Assembly: GCF_016839145.1 (NCBI RefSeq)
Contig: NZ_CP069303.1
Coordinates: forward strand, 868,001-932,000
DNA: 64,000 nt
Origin: Shinella sp. PSBB067
GTDB taxonomy: Bacteria > Pseudomonadota > Alphaproteobacteria > Rhizobiales > Rhizobiaceae
Reading direction: 5' to 3'
The notes under the pieces were generated by a model. It was not told where the DNA came from and made no database searches. It saw only the letters and a list, made by a program, of their open reading frames with translations. The translations under genes were made by a program, and so were the position numbers. Shown piece by piece: positions 7,508 to 15,853 of this stretch (the first letter of the stretch is position 1; the number at the start of each line of letters is the position of its first letter).

Positions 7508-7732
7508 ATGCACGACATCTCCTCCGCCCCGAACCCCTTGTCGCCCGAGCGCATGACGAGCGATGAGCGGCTTGCCGAACTCGGCCGGATTCTCGCCGCT
7601 GGGCTGAGGCGGGTTCTGCCCGAACAGTCCAGTCATTTATCTGCCGCCGGCAAAGACAGTTCATTCGACATTCTCGCCCTCAAACGCCGTGTTGGTCGTC
7701 GCAAACCGAGCAACCGAGTTGGAGGACAATGA
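7508..7732 (+). CDS. Small protein upstream of the serine-recombinase triad (74 aa)
   Basis: A short reading frame whose stop (TGA, 7730-7732) overlaps the start of the DUF2924 gene. Possible starts are ATG 7508 (MHDISSAPNPLSPERM) and ATG 7553 (MTSDERLAELGRILAAGLRR); neither has a strong ribosome-binding site. The part from the second ATG is helical and basic, ending RRKPSNRVGGQ. Small proteins in this position ahead of DUF2924 and recombinase genes are common in rhizobial prophage-like loci, from memory. Translational coupling supports its reality; function is unknown. Confidence 0.55.
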   Translation: MHDISSAPNPLSPERMTSDERLAELGRILAAGLRRVLPEQSSHLSAAGKDSSFDILALKRRVGRRKPSNRVGGQ

Positions 7733-8241
7733 TGTCGGAAACGACGAAACGGGCTGGATCGAAACAGAACCAGCAGCATGAAAAAATGGCGGCGGACACG
7801 CCGGTGCTGGCCAGGCTGGCGGCGCTGAAGCGCATGTCGGTTAGGGAGCTGAAAGCCGAGTGGGAGGCCTTGTTCGCGGCGCCAGCGCCGAACAACAGCC
7901 GCGGCTATCTCGAAATGCGGCTGGCCTGGCGCATCCAGGAACTGGCCCTTGGCGGGCTTTCCCGTGAGACTCGCAAGATACTGGACCTGCTGGCCGACGA
8001 GATCGACGGCAATTCCGGTCGCAAGGCGATCATTGCCGATCCGCGCAATCCGGTCATCGGCACGCGGCTGGTCCGCGAGTGGGATGGTATCGAACACACT
8101 GTCACCGTAATGAAGGACGGGTTCGATTGGCAGGGCCGCCGGTTCAAGTCGCTGTCAGCGGCAGCGCGCGCGATCACCGGCACGCAATGGAACGGCTACC
8201 GCTTCTTCGGCCTCCGCGAGCCGCGGAGGGATGACCGATGA
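7729..8241 (+). CDS. DUF2924 family protein
   Basis: A 170-residue basic protein. It has the recognisable DUF2924 arrangement: a helical first half (VLARLAALKRMSVRELKAEW ... GYLEMRLAWRIQELALGG) and a beta-rich second half (GTRLVREWDGIEHTVTVMKD, FDWQGRRFKSLSAAARAITG, GTQWNGYRFFGL). The second half looks like a small DNA-interacting fold. It has a good ribosome-binding site (GGAGG at 7721). Both ends overlap neighbours by 4 bp, so it is coupled to the small gene before and the recombinase after. Members of this family are regularly found directly upstream of large serine recombinases, suggesting an accessory or directionality role; the biochemical function is not known. Confidence 0.85.
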   Translation: MMSETTKRAGSKQNQQHEKMAADTPVLARLAALKRMSVRELKAEWEALFAAPAPNNSRGYLEMRLAWRIQELALGGLSRETRKILDLLADEIDGNSGRKAIIADPRNPVIGTRLVREWDGIEHTVTVMKDGFDWQGRRFKSLSAAARAITGTQWNGYRFFGLREPRRDDR

Positions 8242-9572
8242 GCCGTCATCAGGAAATCGCTGCACCCGTTCCGCGCCGTTTGCGCTGCGCCATCTACACC
8301 CGCAAGTCGAGCGAGGAAGGGCTCGACATGGAATTCAACTCGCTCGATGCCCAGCGCGAATCCTGCGAGGCCTATGTCGCCAGCCAGCGTTCGGAGGGGT
8401 TTGCCGCCATCCGCGAACGCTATGACGATGGCGGTCATTCCGGCGGCACCCTGGAGCGACCGGCGCTGCAGCGTCTGCTCGTCGATGTGGAAGCCGGGCT
8501 GATCGACGTGATCGTGGTCTACAAGATCGACAGGCTCAGCCGGTCGCTGATGGATTTCGCCAAGCTGGTGGAAATCTTTGACCGGAATCAGGTGACCTTC
8601 GTGTCGGTCACCCAGTCGTTCAACACCACGACCTCGATGGGGCGGCTGACGCTCAACATCCTGCTGTCCTTCGCCCAGTTCGAGCGCGAGGTGATCGGTG
8701 AGCGCATCCGCGACAAGATTGCCGCCTCGCGCAAGCGCGGCATGTGGATGGGCGGCTTCGTGCCGCTCGGCTACCGTGTCGAAAATCGCAAGCTGCTGAT
8801 CGAAGAGACGGAAGCCGAGACGGTGCGTATGATCTTCGAGCGGTTCGTTGCCATCGGCTCGGCCACGGTGCTGGCGAAGACGCTTGCCGCCGAGGGCGTG
8901 CGCACGCGGCGCGGCAAGCCAATCGACAAGGGCTTTCTCTACAAGCTCCTCAACAACCGCGTCTATATTGGCGAGGCTGTGCATAAGGGCGCGAGCTATC
9001 CCGGTGAGCACGAGCCGATCATCGACCGTGCGCTGTGGGACAAGGTCCACACCATCCTGCAAACCAGCCCGCGCCAGCGTGCCGCCAACACACGTGCGCA
9101 GACACCGGCCCTGCTCAAGGGGCTGATCTTCACCGACACCCGCACGGCGATGACGCCGACGGCGACGAAAAAGGGAGTCAAGCTCTATCGCTACTATACC
9201 TCGATGGACCTGATCCGGAACCGCACGGTCGATGCCGCTGGGCCGCAGCGCCTTCCCGCCGGCATGGTCGAGGATGCCGTCATCGGCGAAATCCGCCGCA
9301 TGATCGCGACGCCCGAGGTCCGGGCGCGGGCGCTTTCCGCCCTGAAGGCGGACATGCCGGACGTCGACGACAAGGCAGTCATCGCCGCTCTTGGCGAGTT
9401 CGATGCTTTGTGGGCGTCGCTGTTTCCGGCCGAACAGGCACGCATCGTCCAGCTTCTGGTGGCCCGCGTCACGGTCGGTACCGCAGGGCTGGCGATCGAT
9501 CTGCGCCATGACGGATTCGGCTCGCTGGCGCGTCAGATGATGGCGTCACAGACCCGAATGGATGCAGCATGA
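8238..9572 (+). CDS. Large serine recombinase
   Basis: A 444-residue site-specific recombinase. The resolvase/invertase catalytic domain spans about residues 15-165: YTRKSS has the nucleophile Ser24, followed by YDDGGHSGGTLERPAL, IDRLSRSL and the SFAQFEREVIGERIRDK helix. The recombinase domain follows (~190-270, LNNRVYIGEAVHKG). The region normally forming a zinc beta-ribbon (~290-330, LLKGLIFTDTRTAMTP) lacks the paired cysteines, as seen in other members of this subgroup. It is the likely integrase or excisionase of an element in this region, or a relic of one. It overlaps the genes on both sides by 4 bp. Confidence 0.9.
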   Translation: MSRHQEIAAPVPRRLRCAIYTRKSSEEGLDMEFNSLDAQRESCEAYVASQRSEGFAAIRERYDDGGHSGGTLERPALQRLLVDVEAGLIDVIVVYKIDRLSRSLMDFAKLVEIFDRNQVTFVSVTQSFNTTTSMGRLTLNILLSFAQFEREVIGERIRDKIAASRKRGMWMGGFVPLGYRVENRKLLIEETEAETVRMIFERFVAIGSATVLAKTLAAEGVRTRRGKPIDKGFLYKLLNNRVYIGEAVHKGASYPGEHEPIIDRALWDKVHTILQTSPRQRAANTRAQTPALLKGLIFTDTRTAMTPTATKKGVKLYRYYTSMDLIRNRTVDAAGPQRLPAGMVEDAVIGEIRRMIATPEVRARALSALKADMPDVDDKAVIAALGEFDALWASLFPAEQARIVQLLVARVTVGTAGLAIDLRHDGFGSLARQMMASQTRMDAA

Positions 9573-9967
9573 CGGACCGGACCATCCGTGTGGTCATTCC
9601 GCTGGCCGTGCGCAAGAAGAATGGTCGTCCGAAGATCCTGCCGCCGGCCGACCACATGCCCGCCGAGACGCGGGCGCAGGATGCGCATGTGCTGCGCGCC
9701 ATCGCTCGTGCATGGAACTGGCGGCGCAGGCTGGAACGCGGTGAGGCCTCGACCATTGCCGACATCGCCACCGCCGACAAGGTCACCGACCGCTTCGTCA
9801 GCCGCATGATGCGATTGGCTTACCTTGCCCCAGACGTGCTGGAGAAGCTGCTGATCCACCGCATTCCGCCGGCGCTATCGCTCAACGATCTGATCGCCGC
9901 AGCAGATCTGCCATGGGCGGAGCAGATGGAGGCAGTGTTCGGTGCAGTTGGTCCTCGAACGGATTAG
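9569..9967 (+). CDS. Small HTH-like protein paired with the serine recombinase
   Basis: A 132-residue basic protein whose ATG overlaps the recombinase stop (ATGA). The middle (AWNWRRRLERGEASTIADIA, then TDRFVSRMMRLAYLAPDVLE) looks like a ParB/Spo0J-type or sigma-like helix-turn-helix. IHRIPPALSLNDLIAAADLP follows. From memory, the same segment is found as the C-terminus of longer recombinases in related genomes, so this may be a split-off accessory DNA-binding domain working with the recombinase. It converges with the thermonuclease gene; their stop codons overlap (TTAG at 9964-9967). Confidence 0.72.
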   Translation: MTDRTIRVVIPLAVRKKNGRPKILPPADHMPAETRAQDAHVLRAIARAWNWRRRLERGEASTIADIATADKVTDRFVSRMMRLAYLAPDVLEKLLIHRIPPALSLNDLIAAADLPWAEQMEAVFGAVGPRTD

Positions 9968-10704
9968 TTCCGAGCCCGACGCCACCCAGCTGCCTGCGCT
10001 TCATCCTCGGTGCAGAACCAGCGCTCGCCTTTGCTCTCCGAGATCCTGGTCTTGTCGTAGTCCTGCTGGCCCGGCACATGGTAGATTCGCGTGCCGTTGC
10101 GGCTGATGTTGCCCTTGATCTGGCATCCGGTTGTCGGAATCGCAGATGCCATGGGTTGCGGCAGGAGATGCTGCTGCGCGTTCATCGGTACCGACAAGGC
10201 ACCAAGAATCTCGGTCTGTGGGCCACGATGGCGCCAATCCCAGGGCGCGATGAACGCACCAGACCACAGGCCTGCCTGCTGGGCGCGTGCAAGCTGCTCC
10301 TCACCAACATAGATATCCGAGTAGCGCCGGAACGCGAGCGCCCAGCCTCCGGTCACCATCGCTGCGTTGATGTCCGTCTCGCCAGCAACGCAGGACATGA
10401 TGCGTCGGCCATAGCGGTCTATGTCATTGCCCGTGCAGGTGACCGAGCGTCCCTGAACCAGGCGAGCCAGCGCATCGCGGGCGGCGATCCCGCAAGTGTA
10501 GTTTTTTTCGGCTTTGTTGATACAGACTTGGTCAGTCTCCGGCGCATCGATGCCGTTCAACCGGATCCTCGTGCCCTTTATTGTAATGGTGTCGCCGTCG
10601 GAAATTCTCGCGGTGCCTGTTATTGTCGCTGCCGTTGCTGCGGCAATCGGATCTGCAAGCAGTAAAGTAGCGATCAGAAGAATCAGGGCGGGGCGATGAA
10701 TCAT
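9964..10704 (-). CDS. Secreted thermonuclease (SNase-like) with C-terminal Cys/Trp domain
   Basis: A 246-residue protein with an N-terminal signal peptide (residues 1-~25, ending AATA). The staphylococcal-nuclease domain (~28-140) has DGDTITIKGTRIRLNGIDAP, the catalytic arginine in IRLNGIDAPE and the second conserved stretch DRYGRRIMSC. After a proline/glutamine-rich linker, residues ~195-243 carry a separate small module: CQIKGNISRNGTRIYHVPG ... GERWFCTEDEAQAAGW. This tail is found on other secreted nucleases in alphaproteobacteria. Predicted role: calcium-dependent cleavage of extracellular or periplasmic DNA/RNA. It begins at ATG 10704, back to back with the next gene. Confidence 0.85.
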   Translation of the reverse strand: MIHRPALILLIATLLLADPIAAATAATITGTARISDGDTITIKGTRIRLNGIDAPETDQVCINKAEKNYTCGIAARDALARLVQGRSVTCTGNDIDRYGRRIMSCVAGETDINAAMVTGGWALAFRRYSDIYVGEEQLARAQQAGLWSGAFIAPWDWRHRGPQTEILGALSVPMNAQQHLLPQPMASAIPTTGCQIKGNISRNGTRIYHVPGQQDYDKTRISESKGERWFCTEDEAQAAGWRRARN

Positions 10705-10984
10705 GGGGGTATTGTCTGACGTAACAGCATGGATTGAAAGGCGGCGACAAATGAGACGGCTGTTCCAGGATGACGCCCGCCAGCTGGTCGAACGGGATCC
10801 CGTAACAGCCTACTATGATGCGCAACGGGCTGCAGCTCGGGCCCGATTTGCCGGTGACGGCCGCTCCTTCCTGCACTGGGCGAAAGTGGCGGCAGAGGTC
10901 GCGCGGATCAGCAATGCGTCGATGGACTACGAGATCGTTAAAAGGATAGTCGACGAAGAGGAAAAACGGGCAAGGCCATCGTAA
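10703..10984 (+). CDS. Small hypothetical protein (93 aa)
   Basis: An open frame of 93 codons from ATG 10703, which overlaps the oppositely oriented ATG of the thermonuclease gene, so one of the two starts may be annotated too long. A second ATG at residue 17 (10751, MRRLFQDDARQLVERDPV) is a realistic alternative. The protein is helical, charged and ends VDEEEKRARPS. No family is recognised and there is no signal peptide or membrane helix. It lies 116 bp before the helicase gene in the same direction. Confidence 0.5.
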   Translation: MGVLSDVTAWIERRRQMRRLFQDDARQLVERDPVTAYYDAQRAAARARFAGDGRSFLHWAKVAAEVARISNASMDYEIVKRIVDEEEKRARPS

Positions 10985-11100
10985 TGAAACTGATCTAAGC
11001 GGCAAAGAGGGCGGCCATAGATTAGTCTAGTGATTCGAGTTGGAGGAAAACTAGGCAAAGCGAATTGCCGATGTAGATCGCCAAGCGCGAAGGGGGGGCA

Positions 11101-14100
11101 ATGCCGGGGGTGATACACGAAGAAGAGTTGGCTGGGTGGAACCCGGAAACGAGCGGGACGCGCGTTCGGCTTCGCGACAATCCTGGCAGGCAGGGAACGA
11201 CGACCGGAAGGGTTAAGAAGGCAGGCACTTTCCTGATGGTCGAAGTGGATTTCGGCCCCAACGAAAAGCAATACAAGCGCTACGAGCTGCTGGAGCCCAT
11301 CGCGGAGGAGGTGCAGATTTTTGATCTGCTTGAGGGCGGTTCATTCGGCGGCCCCAGCGACCTCCGGCGGGTTTTGACCTTTGAGAAGATCAAAGGCGAA
11401 TTGACCAACGTCTTCTATTCGATGGAAGCCAGCAACACAGACTTCTATCCGCACCAGTTCAAGCCGGTCATGCGATTTATCGAATCCCCGATCGGCCGGA
11501 TGCTGATCGCCGACGAAGTCGGTCTCGGGAAAACGATCGAAGCAACGTATATCTGGAAAGAAATTCAGGCCCGTCATCAAGCTAGGCGGCTGCTGATCAT
11601 CTGTCCCGCCATGCTGCGCGAGAAGTGGCGTGAGGATCTGCGCAAGCGTTTCAACATAACCGGCGAAATCGTTTCCGCGAGCACCCTTTATGAGCGGGTC
11701 AAGGACATCGCCAGCTCCAGAAGCGCGGAGTCGTTCGTCTGCATCACCAGCCTGGAGGGGCTGCGTCCTCCCGCGAATTACGCGGATGAGAACATCGGCG
11801 GCGTCAGGGCGGAATTTGCCCGCATTCTCTACCAAAACACGGCCAGCGACGAGTTCGCCCTCTTCGACCATGTCGTTATCGACGAGGCCCACTATCTCAG
11901 GAATCCTTCGACCGCCAACAATAGGCTTGCCCAGCTTCTAAGAGAGGCATCGCATCACCTTGTGCTGCTGACCGCAACGCCGATCCAGATCGGCAGCGAC
12001 AATCTTTATCAGCTTCTGCGCCTGATCGATCCCGATCAGTTCTACGATTCATACCTGTTTGGGGAAATGCTTTCGGCGAACTCCTGCATCGTGCGCGCGC
12101 AAAGGGCGTTATGGCAGCAGCCCGCCGATATTCCGGCGGCGCTGAAGGCGATTTCGGAGGCGGAGAAGTCCGACTATTTCAAGAATGACGCCGTCCTTGC
12201 GCGCATCAAGGAACATCTTCGCGATGACGCCACCGATGCCGAACGGCGCGTGGAGATTCTCCGGCTTCTGGAATCGCGCTCGCTTCTTTCCCAATACATG
12301 ACCCGAAGCAGGAAGCGCGAAGTTCTGGAACGGCGCGTCGAGCGGGCGCCCCAGGTACTTAGCGTCAGGTTCAGCGCGGACGAAAAGCAGCTCTACGACC
12401 ATGTGACCAGTCGCCTGCGCGATGAAGCGACGGGCAAAACCGGCGTGTCGCTATTCTCGCTTATCGCGCGGCAGAGGCAGATGGCCAGTTCGATCGTCGG
12501 CGCGCTCGAAAGCTGGGGCGACAAGGGCCTCATCGAAGAGCTTTTGTGGGAAGACTTCGGTATTTCGCCGCAGCTCCGTTCGGAGCCGCACGGCAACAAA
12601 GATGGCGACGATGCGGTTGATGTCGCACCGCCCGACATCGGCCTCAAGCACGAGCTGGGCGCGCTGGAAAAGGGCGATGAAAAATATCGGGCGCTCCAGC
12701 AGTTTCTTGCGAATGAGCTGAAACGGAATCCGCGCGAGAAGTTCGTCATCTTCGCCTTCTATCGCGGCACCCTCAAATACCTCGCCCGCCGTCTGAAGGC
12801 TGACGGGATCAATGCGGCGCTGATCATGGGGGACATGGGCAAAGAGAAAGACGATCTGATCCGCGCCTTCGCCCGACCCGACGGGCCGTCAGTCCTGCTC
12901 TCTTCCGAAGTCGGAAGCGAGGGTATCGACCTTCAATTCTGCCGCTTTATCGTGAACTACGATCTTCCCTGGAACCCCATGCGGGTGGAACAACGGATCG
13001 GCCGTCTTGACCGATTGGGGCAGAAAGCGGAACGCATCTCGATCATCAACATGGTGGTCGAGAACACGATCGAAGACCGCATCCTGATGAGGCTGTATGA
13101 TCGCATCAACGTGTTCCGCGAGAGCATCGGCGATCTCGAAGACATTCTCGGGGAAGTGACGGAGCAGTTGCTCGTCAACCTGCTCGATCCGACCCTGACG
13201 GACGAGGAGCGCGAGCGAAAATCCGTCGAGGCGGAACTTGCAATCTGCAACACGCAGAGGGAGCAGCAGCGCCTGGAGGAAGAGGCGGTCAACCTTGTCG
13301 GGTTTTCCGACTACATCCTCGACCATATCAGCGACAGCCGTGAAAAGGGCCGGTGGCTGAGCGCAAGCGAGCTCCAGTCTCTCGTGGAGGACTTCTTCGC
13401 GCGCAATTTTCCCGGCACCAAGTTCGACGCTGTCGCGGGCGCGGAATATGCCCTGCGCATTACTCTCTCGGAGGAAGCGCGGCGCTCGCTAGGTTACTTC
13501 ATATCGGAGGCACGGCCATCGACGAGAACGCAGCTTCATCGAAGCGGCAGGCCGATCCTTTGCATTTTCGACCCGCGCCGCGCCGACGAGGTTTCCGCCG
13601 AAGCAGAGTTCATCGAGCCAAGCCATCCCCTCATACAATGGATACGCTTCAGCTACGAGGACGACCAAAGTCAGCTCCATCGCGTCACCGCGATAAAAGT
13701 CCCGGCGCAGGATGCCGGTGTCCCTCCAGGCGACTATGTATTCAGCGCCCACCGCTGGTCGTTTAACGGCCTGAAATCCGATCAGTCGCTTGCCTTCAGG
13801 GTGAAGCCGCTCGGAAGCGACCGCACGCTGGGGGCCTCGGAGGCCGAAGCGCTGATTACCGTTGCCTCGCGCGCGGGCGAGAAGCTGCCGAACGCGGTCA
13901 ACGTGCTCCCGAACATCGAGATCATCTGCGAGGCTGCCGTAGGATGCGAAGAAGCGCTGGGGGACGCATTTTCGGAGCGCCTTTCCGATTTTGAGGCGGA
14001 GAACACGGTGCGCTGCGATCAGCAGCGAACTAGCGCCGAAAAGCTCGCGAGCCGCCGCATCGAAGGCCTGAAGGCCCGCGTCGCCCGGTTTCGCGCGGAA

Positions 14101-14247
14101 GGGAATCTGCGCCCCGTTGCGATGACGGAAGGCCTCATAAGGAAAGAGGAGGAGCAGTTGAAGATCAAGCTCGATCGCGTTTCACGGCGCCAACAGGTCG
14201 ATCCGACCATGATCCCGCTTGCGGCGGGCGTTGTGAGGGTTGTCTGA
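11101..14247 (+). CDS. RapA-like SNF2-family helicase/translocase (1048 aa), partner of the Hsp70-like ATPase
   Basis: A large SWI2/SNF2 ATPase. Residues ~18-65 (GTRVRLRDNPGRQGTTTGRV) look like a small SH3/Tudor-type barrel as in RapA. The SNF2 core follows: motif I ADEVGLGKT (137-145), motif II DEAH (261-264), motif III LLTATP (~289-294), motif V SSEVGSEGIDL (~601-611) and motif VI QRIGRLDRLGQ (~631-641). The last ~400 residues hold charged coiled-coil-like stretches (~700-725 and ~975-1030) and no domain I recognise. Such enzymes translocate on dsDNA and remodel protein-DNA complexes. It is translated from ATG 11101 behind a G-rich ribosome-binding site and ends 1 bp before the Hsp70-like gene. 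Codon use is less GC-biased than the core genes, suggesting acquisition. DpdE- or DISARM-type helicases are relatives, but their partner genes are absent here. Confidence 0.88.
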   Translation: MPGVIHEEELAGWNPETSGTRVRLRDNPGRQGTTTGRVKKAGTFLMVEVDFGPNEKQYKRYELLEPIAEEVQIFDLLEGGSFGGPSDLRRVLTFEKIKGELTNVFYSMEASNTDFYPHQFKPVMRFIESPIGRMLIADEVGLGKTIEATYIWKEIQARHQARRLLIICPAMLREKWREDLRKRFNITGEIVSASTLYERVKDIASSRSAESFVCITSLEGLRPPANYADENIGGVRAEFARILYQNTASDEFALFDHVVIDEAHYLRNPSTANNRLAQLLREASHHLVLLTATPIQIGSDNLYQLLRLIDPDQFYDSYLFGEMLSANSCIVRAQRALWQQPADIPAALKAISEAEKSDYFKNDAVLARIKEHLRDDATDAERRVEILRLLESRSLLSQYMTRSRKREVLERRVERAPQVLSVRFSADEKQLYDHVTSRLRDEATGKTGVSLFSLIARQRQMASSIVGALESWGDKGLIEELLWEDFGISPQLRSEPHGNKDGDDAVDVAPPDIGLKHELGALEKGDEKYRALQQFLANELKRNPREKFVIFAFYRGTLKYLARRLKADGINAALIMGDMGKEKDDLIRAFARPDGPSVLLSSEVGSEGIDLQFCRFIVNYDLPWNPMRVEQRIGRLDRLGQKAERISIINMVVENTIEDRILMRLYDRINVFRESIGDLEDILGEVTEQLLVNLLDPTLTDEERERKSVEAELAICNTQREQQRLEEEAVNLVGFSDYILDHISDSREKGRWLSASELQSLVEDFFARNFPGTKFDAVAGAEYALRITLSEEARRSLGYFISEARPSTRTQLHRSGRPILCIFDPRRADEVSAEAEFIEPSHPLIQWIRFSYEDDQSQLHRVTAIKVPAQDAGVPPGDYVFSAHRWSFNGLKSDQSLAFRVKPLGSDRTLGASEAEALITVASRAGEKLPNAVNVLPNIEIICEAAVGCEEALGDAFSERLSDFEAENTVRCDQQRTSAEKLASRRIEGLKARVARFRAEGNLRPVAMTEGLIRKEEEQLKIKLDRVSRRQQVDPTMIPLAAGVVRVV

Positions 14248-14248
14248 C

Positions 14249-15853
14249 ATGGCAAGCTGGCGTGACAGGCTTAGATCGCTTCACGTGCGTGTGTTTGGCA
14301 GGGCGGAAGTTCCGCCATCCTCTTCCGAATCAGACGACGAACGGCCCAGCATTACGGAGTCTCCCGATCTTGCGCAGGCCGCGCCTGTCGTTGCGGAGAA
14401 GGCGCCTGCAAGCCGGGCAAGAGCCCCTACGGGCAAAGCGCCGGCAACCGTCAAGACACAAGGCAAGCGGGCGGCGGTCGCATCGAATGACGCTCCGCCA
14501 CGGAGCACGCCCAAGGCAAGACCGCTAGCCATCAATCTCGGCATCGATTTTGGCACGAGCTTCACGAAAGTCTGCTTTCGCGACCTCGGCAGTGAGGTAT
14601 CGGGAACTGTCGCGGCCGGCAAGGGCGGCAAGGAAGCGCTTGTGCCCTCGATTGTTGCAATCGGTTCCGATGGGCGGCTGTTTCTTGGCGACAGCGTTTC
14701 CAGCAAGCAAGCCGCCGTTATCGTTCCTTACCTGAAGATGCGCCTTGCGGGCGGGCCAATCGGCGAACGCCTGCCCACGTTCGAGGGCATCGACCTGAAC
14801 AAAGCCGAATCCGTCGGGGCGCTTGCCGCGTGGTTTCTTGCGGCGGTGATCCACCGCAGCCAGCAATGGCTTGCCGTCCACGAAGCAGACAGGCTTAAGA
14901 ATCGCGTTGCGGACTGGTCCGCGAATGTGGGCGTGCCTGTTGAGCACTACGATTCACAAGCACTTGCGACATTTGAAGAAGTGCTTGGCGTCGCCTGGCT
15001 GTGGGTCAAGGACGATCAGGTGCCGAAAACGCTCCAGCAGGCGTTGTCGTCGTATGGGGCTACTCAACAGCGCCTTGTGGCCGAGGTTACGGACTTTCAT
15101 GCAGTGCCGGAAATTGCTGCGGCGGTGCAATCGTTCGTCATGTCCCGTGAAGCCGTCCCGGGCATCTATGTTTATTTCGACGTTGGCGGCGGCACAGTCG
15201 ATGGCGTCGCGTTTAATTATCTGAATTTCCGGGGAGAGCGACGGATCAACTTCTATTCCGGCAAGATCGAGCCTTTGGGCGTCTCCGCGATTGGAACGGC
15301 CGTATCGAAAGGCGTTACAGATGAAATCGACGCTGTGGCACTGGAGAAGATCCTGAAGAGCTGCGCGCCATCGACACTGACCGAGTTCGTTCAGAGAATT
15401 CGCAGGCTCGTCGGTTACGTCGTCATGACCGCGCGACAAAAGGACGGCCGGAACTGGCAGGAAGACGCCTTCCAGAGCGCCGAGTACGAGAGAAAGTTCA
15501 TCGGCAAGCTATCGAGTTCTCGCATGCGCCCACTAATCGTTTTCATGGGCGGCGGCGGTTCGAACTCCGCTTGGTATAGGCAATCGATAGAGTCTACCTA
15601 CAAGGCCTTCCAGCACTACAACGCGGGCGTTCCACCATATAAGCTGGTGGAGGTTCCCCGCCCCAAGGACTTCATCGTGCCGAAAGGCGGCGCCGATGAG
15701 TTTGTTCGCTACGCCATCGCCTACGGCCTGTCGTTCCCCTTCGGGGAGGGGCCTGACATAGGGCTGCCGAGCCAGTTCGGCGAAGCCGAAAAGCCTCGCC
15801 AGTGGACGCCTCCCGGTGCGTTCGATTACGCGAACAGCAAGGATTACTGCTGA
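14249..15853 (+). CDS. Hsp70/actin-fold ATPase lacking a canonical substrate-binding domain (534 aa)
   Basis: A 534-residue protein. Residues 1-92 are a disordered Ala/Pro/Lys/Ser-rich leader. The Hsp70-type nucleotide-binding domain follows: phosphate-1 LGIDFGTSFTKVCF (97-110), phosphate-2 YFDVGGGTVDGVAF (309-322) and an adenosine motif FMGGGGSNSAWY (432-443). RYAIAYGLSFPF (488-499) resembles the closing helix of the fold. It stops ~35 residues later at a C-terminal cysteine, so the peptide-binding domain and lid of DnaK are missing. ATG 14249 is preferred to an upstream TTG because GAGGG lies ~10 bases before it and the helicase stop (TGA 14245-14247) is adjacent. The two genes form one operon. 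Role inferred: an ATP-driven sensor or switch for the helicase. Confidence 0.85.
   Translation: MASWRDRLRSLHVRVFGRAEVPPSSSESDDERPSITESPDLAQAAPVVAEKAPASRARAPTGKAPATVKTQGKRAAVASNDAPPRSTPKARPLAINLGIDFGTSFTKVCFRDLGSEVSGTVAAGKGGKEALVPSIVAIGSDGRLFLGDSVSSKQAAVIVPYLKMRLAGGPIGERLPTFEGIDLNKAESVGALAAWFLAAVIHRSQQWLAVHEADRLKNRVADWSANVGVPVEHYDSQALATFEEVLGVAWLWVKDDQVPKTLQQALSSYGATQQRLVAEVTDFHAVPEIAAAVQSFVMSREAVPGIYVYFDVGGGTVDGVAFNYLNFRGERRINFYSGKIEPLGVSAIGTAVSKGVTDEIDAVALEKILKSCAPSTLTEFVQRIRRLVGYVVMTARQKDGRNWQEDAFQSAEYERKFIGKLSSSRMRPLIVFMGGGGSNSAWYRQSIESTYKAFQHYNAGVPPYKLVEVPRPKDFIVPKGGADEFVRYAIAYGLSFPFGEGPDIGLPSQFGEAEKPRQWTPPGAFDYANSKDYC

Noticed and set aside
11101..15853. Assignment of the helicase operon to Dpd, DISARM or BREX
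   Set aside because: None of the characteristic partners (DpdA/B/C, DrmA/B/MII, PglZ, methylases) is present in the window, and those systems have no Hsp70-like gene that I know of.
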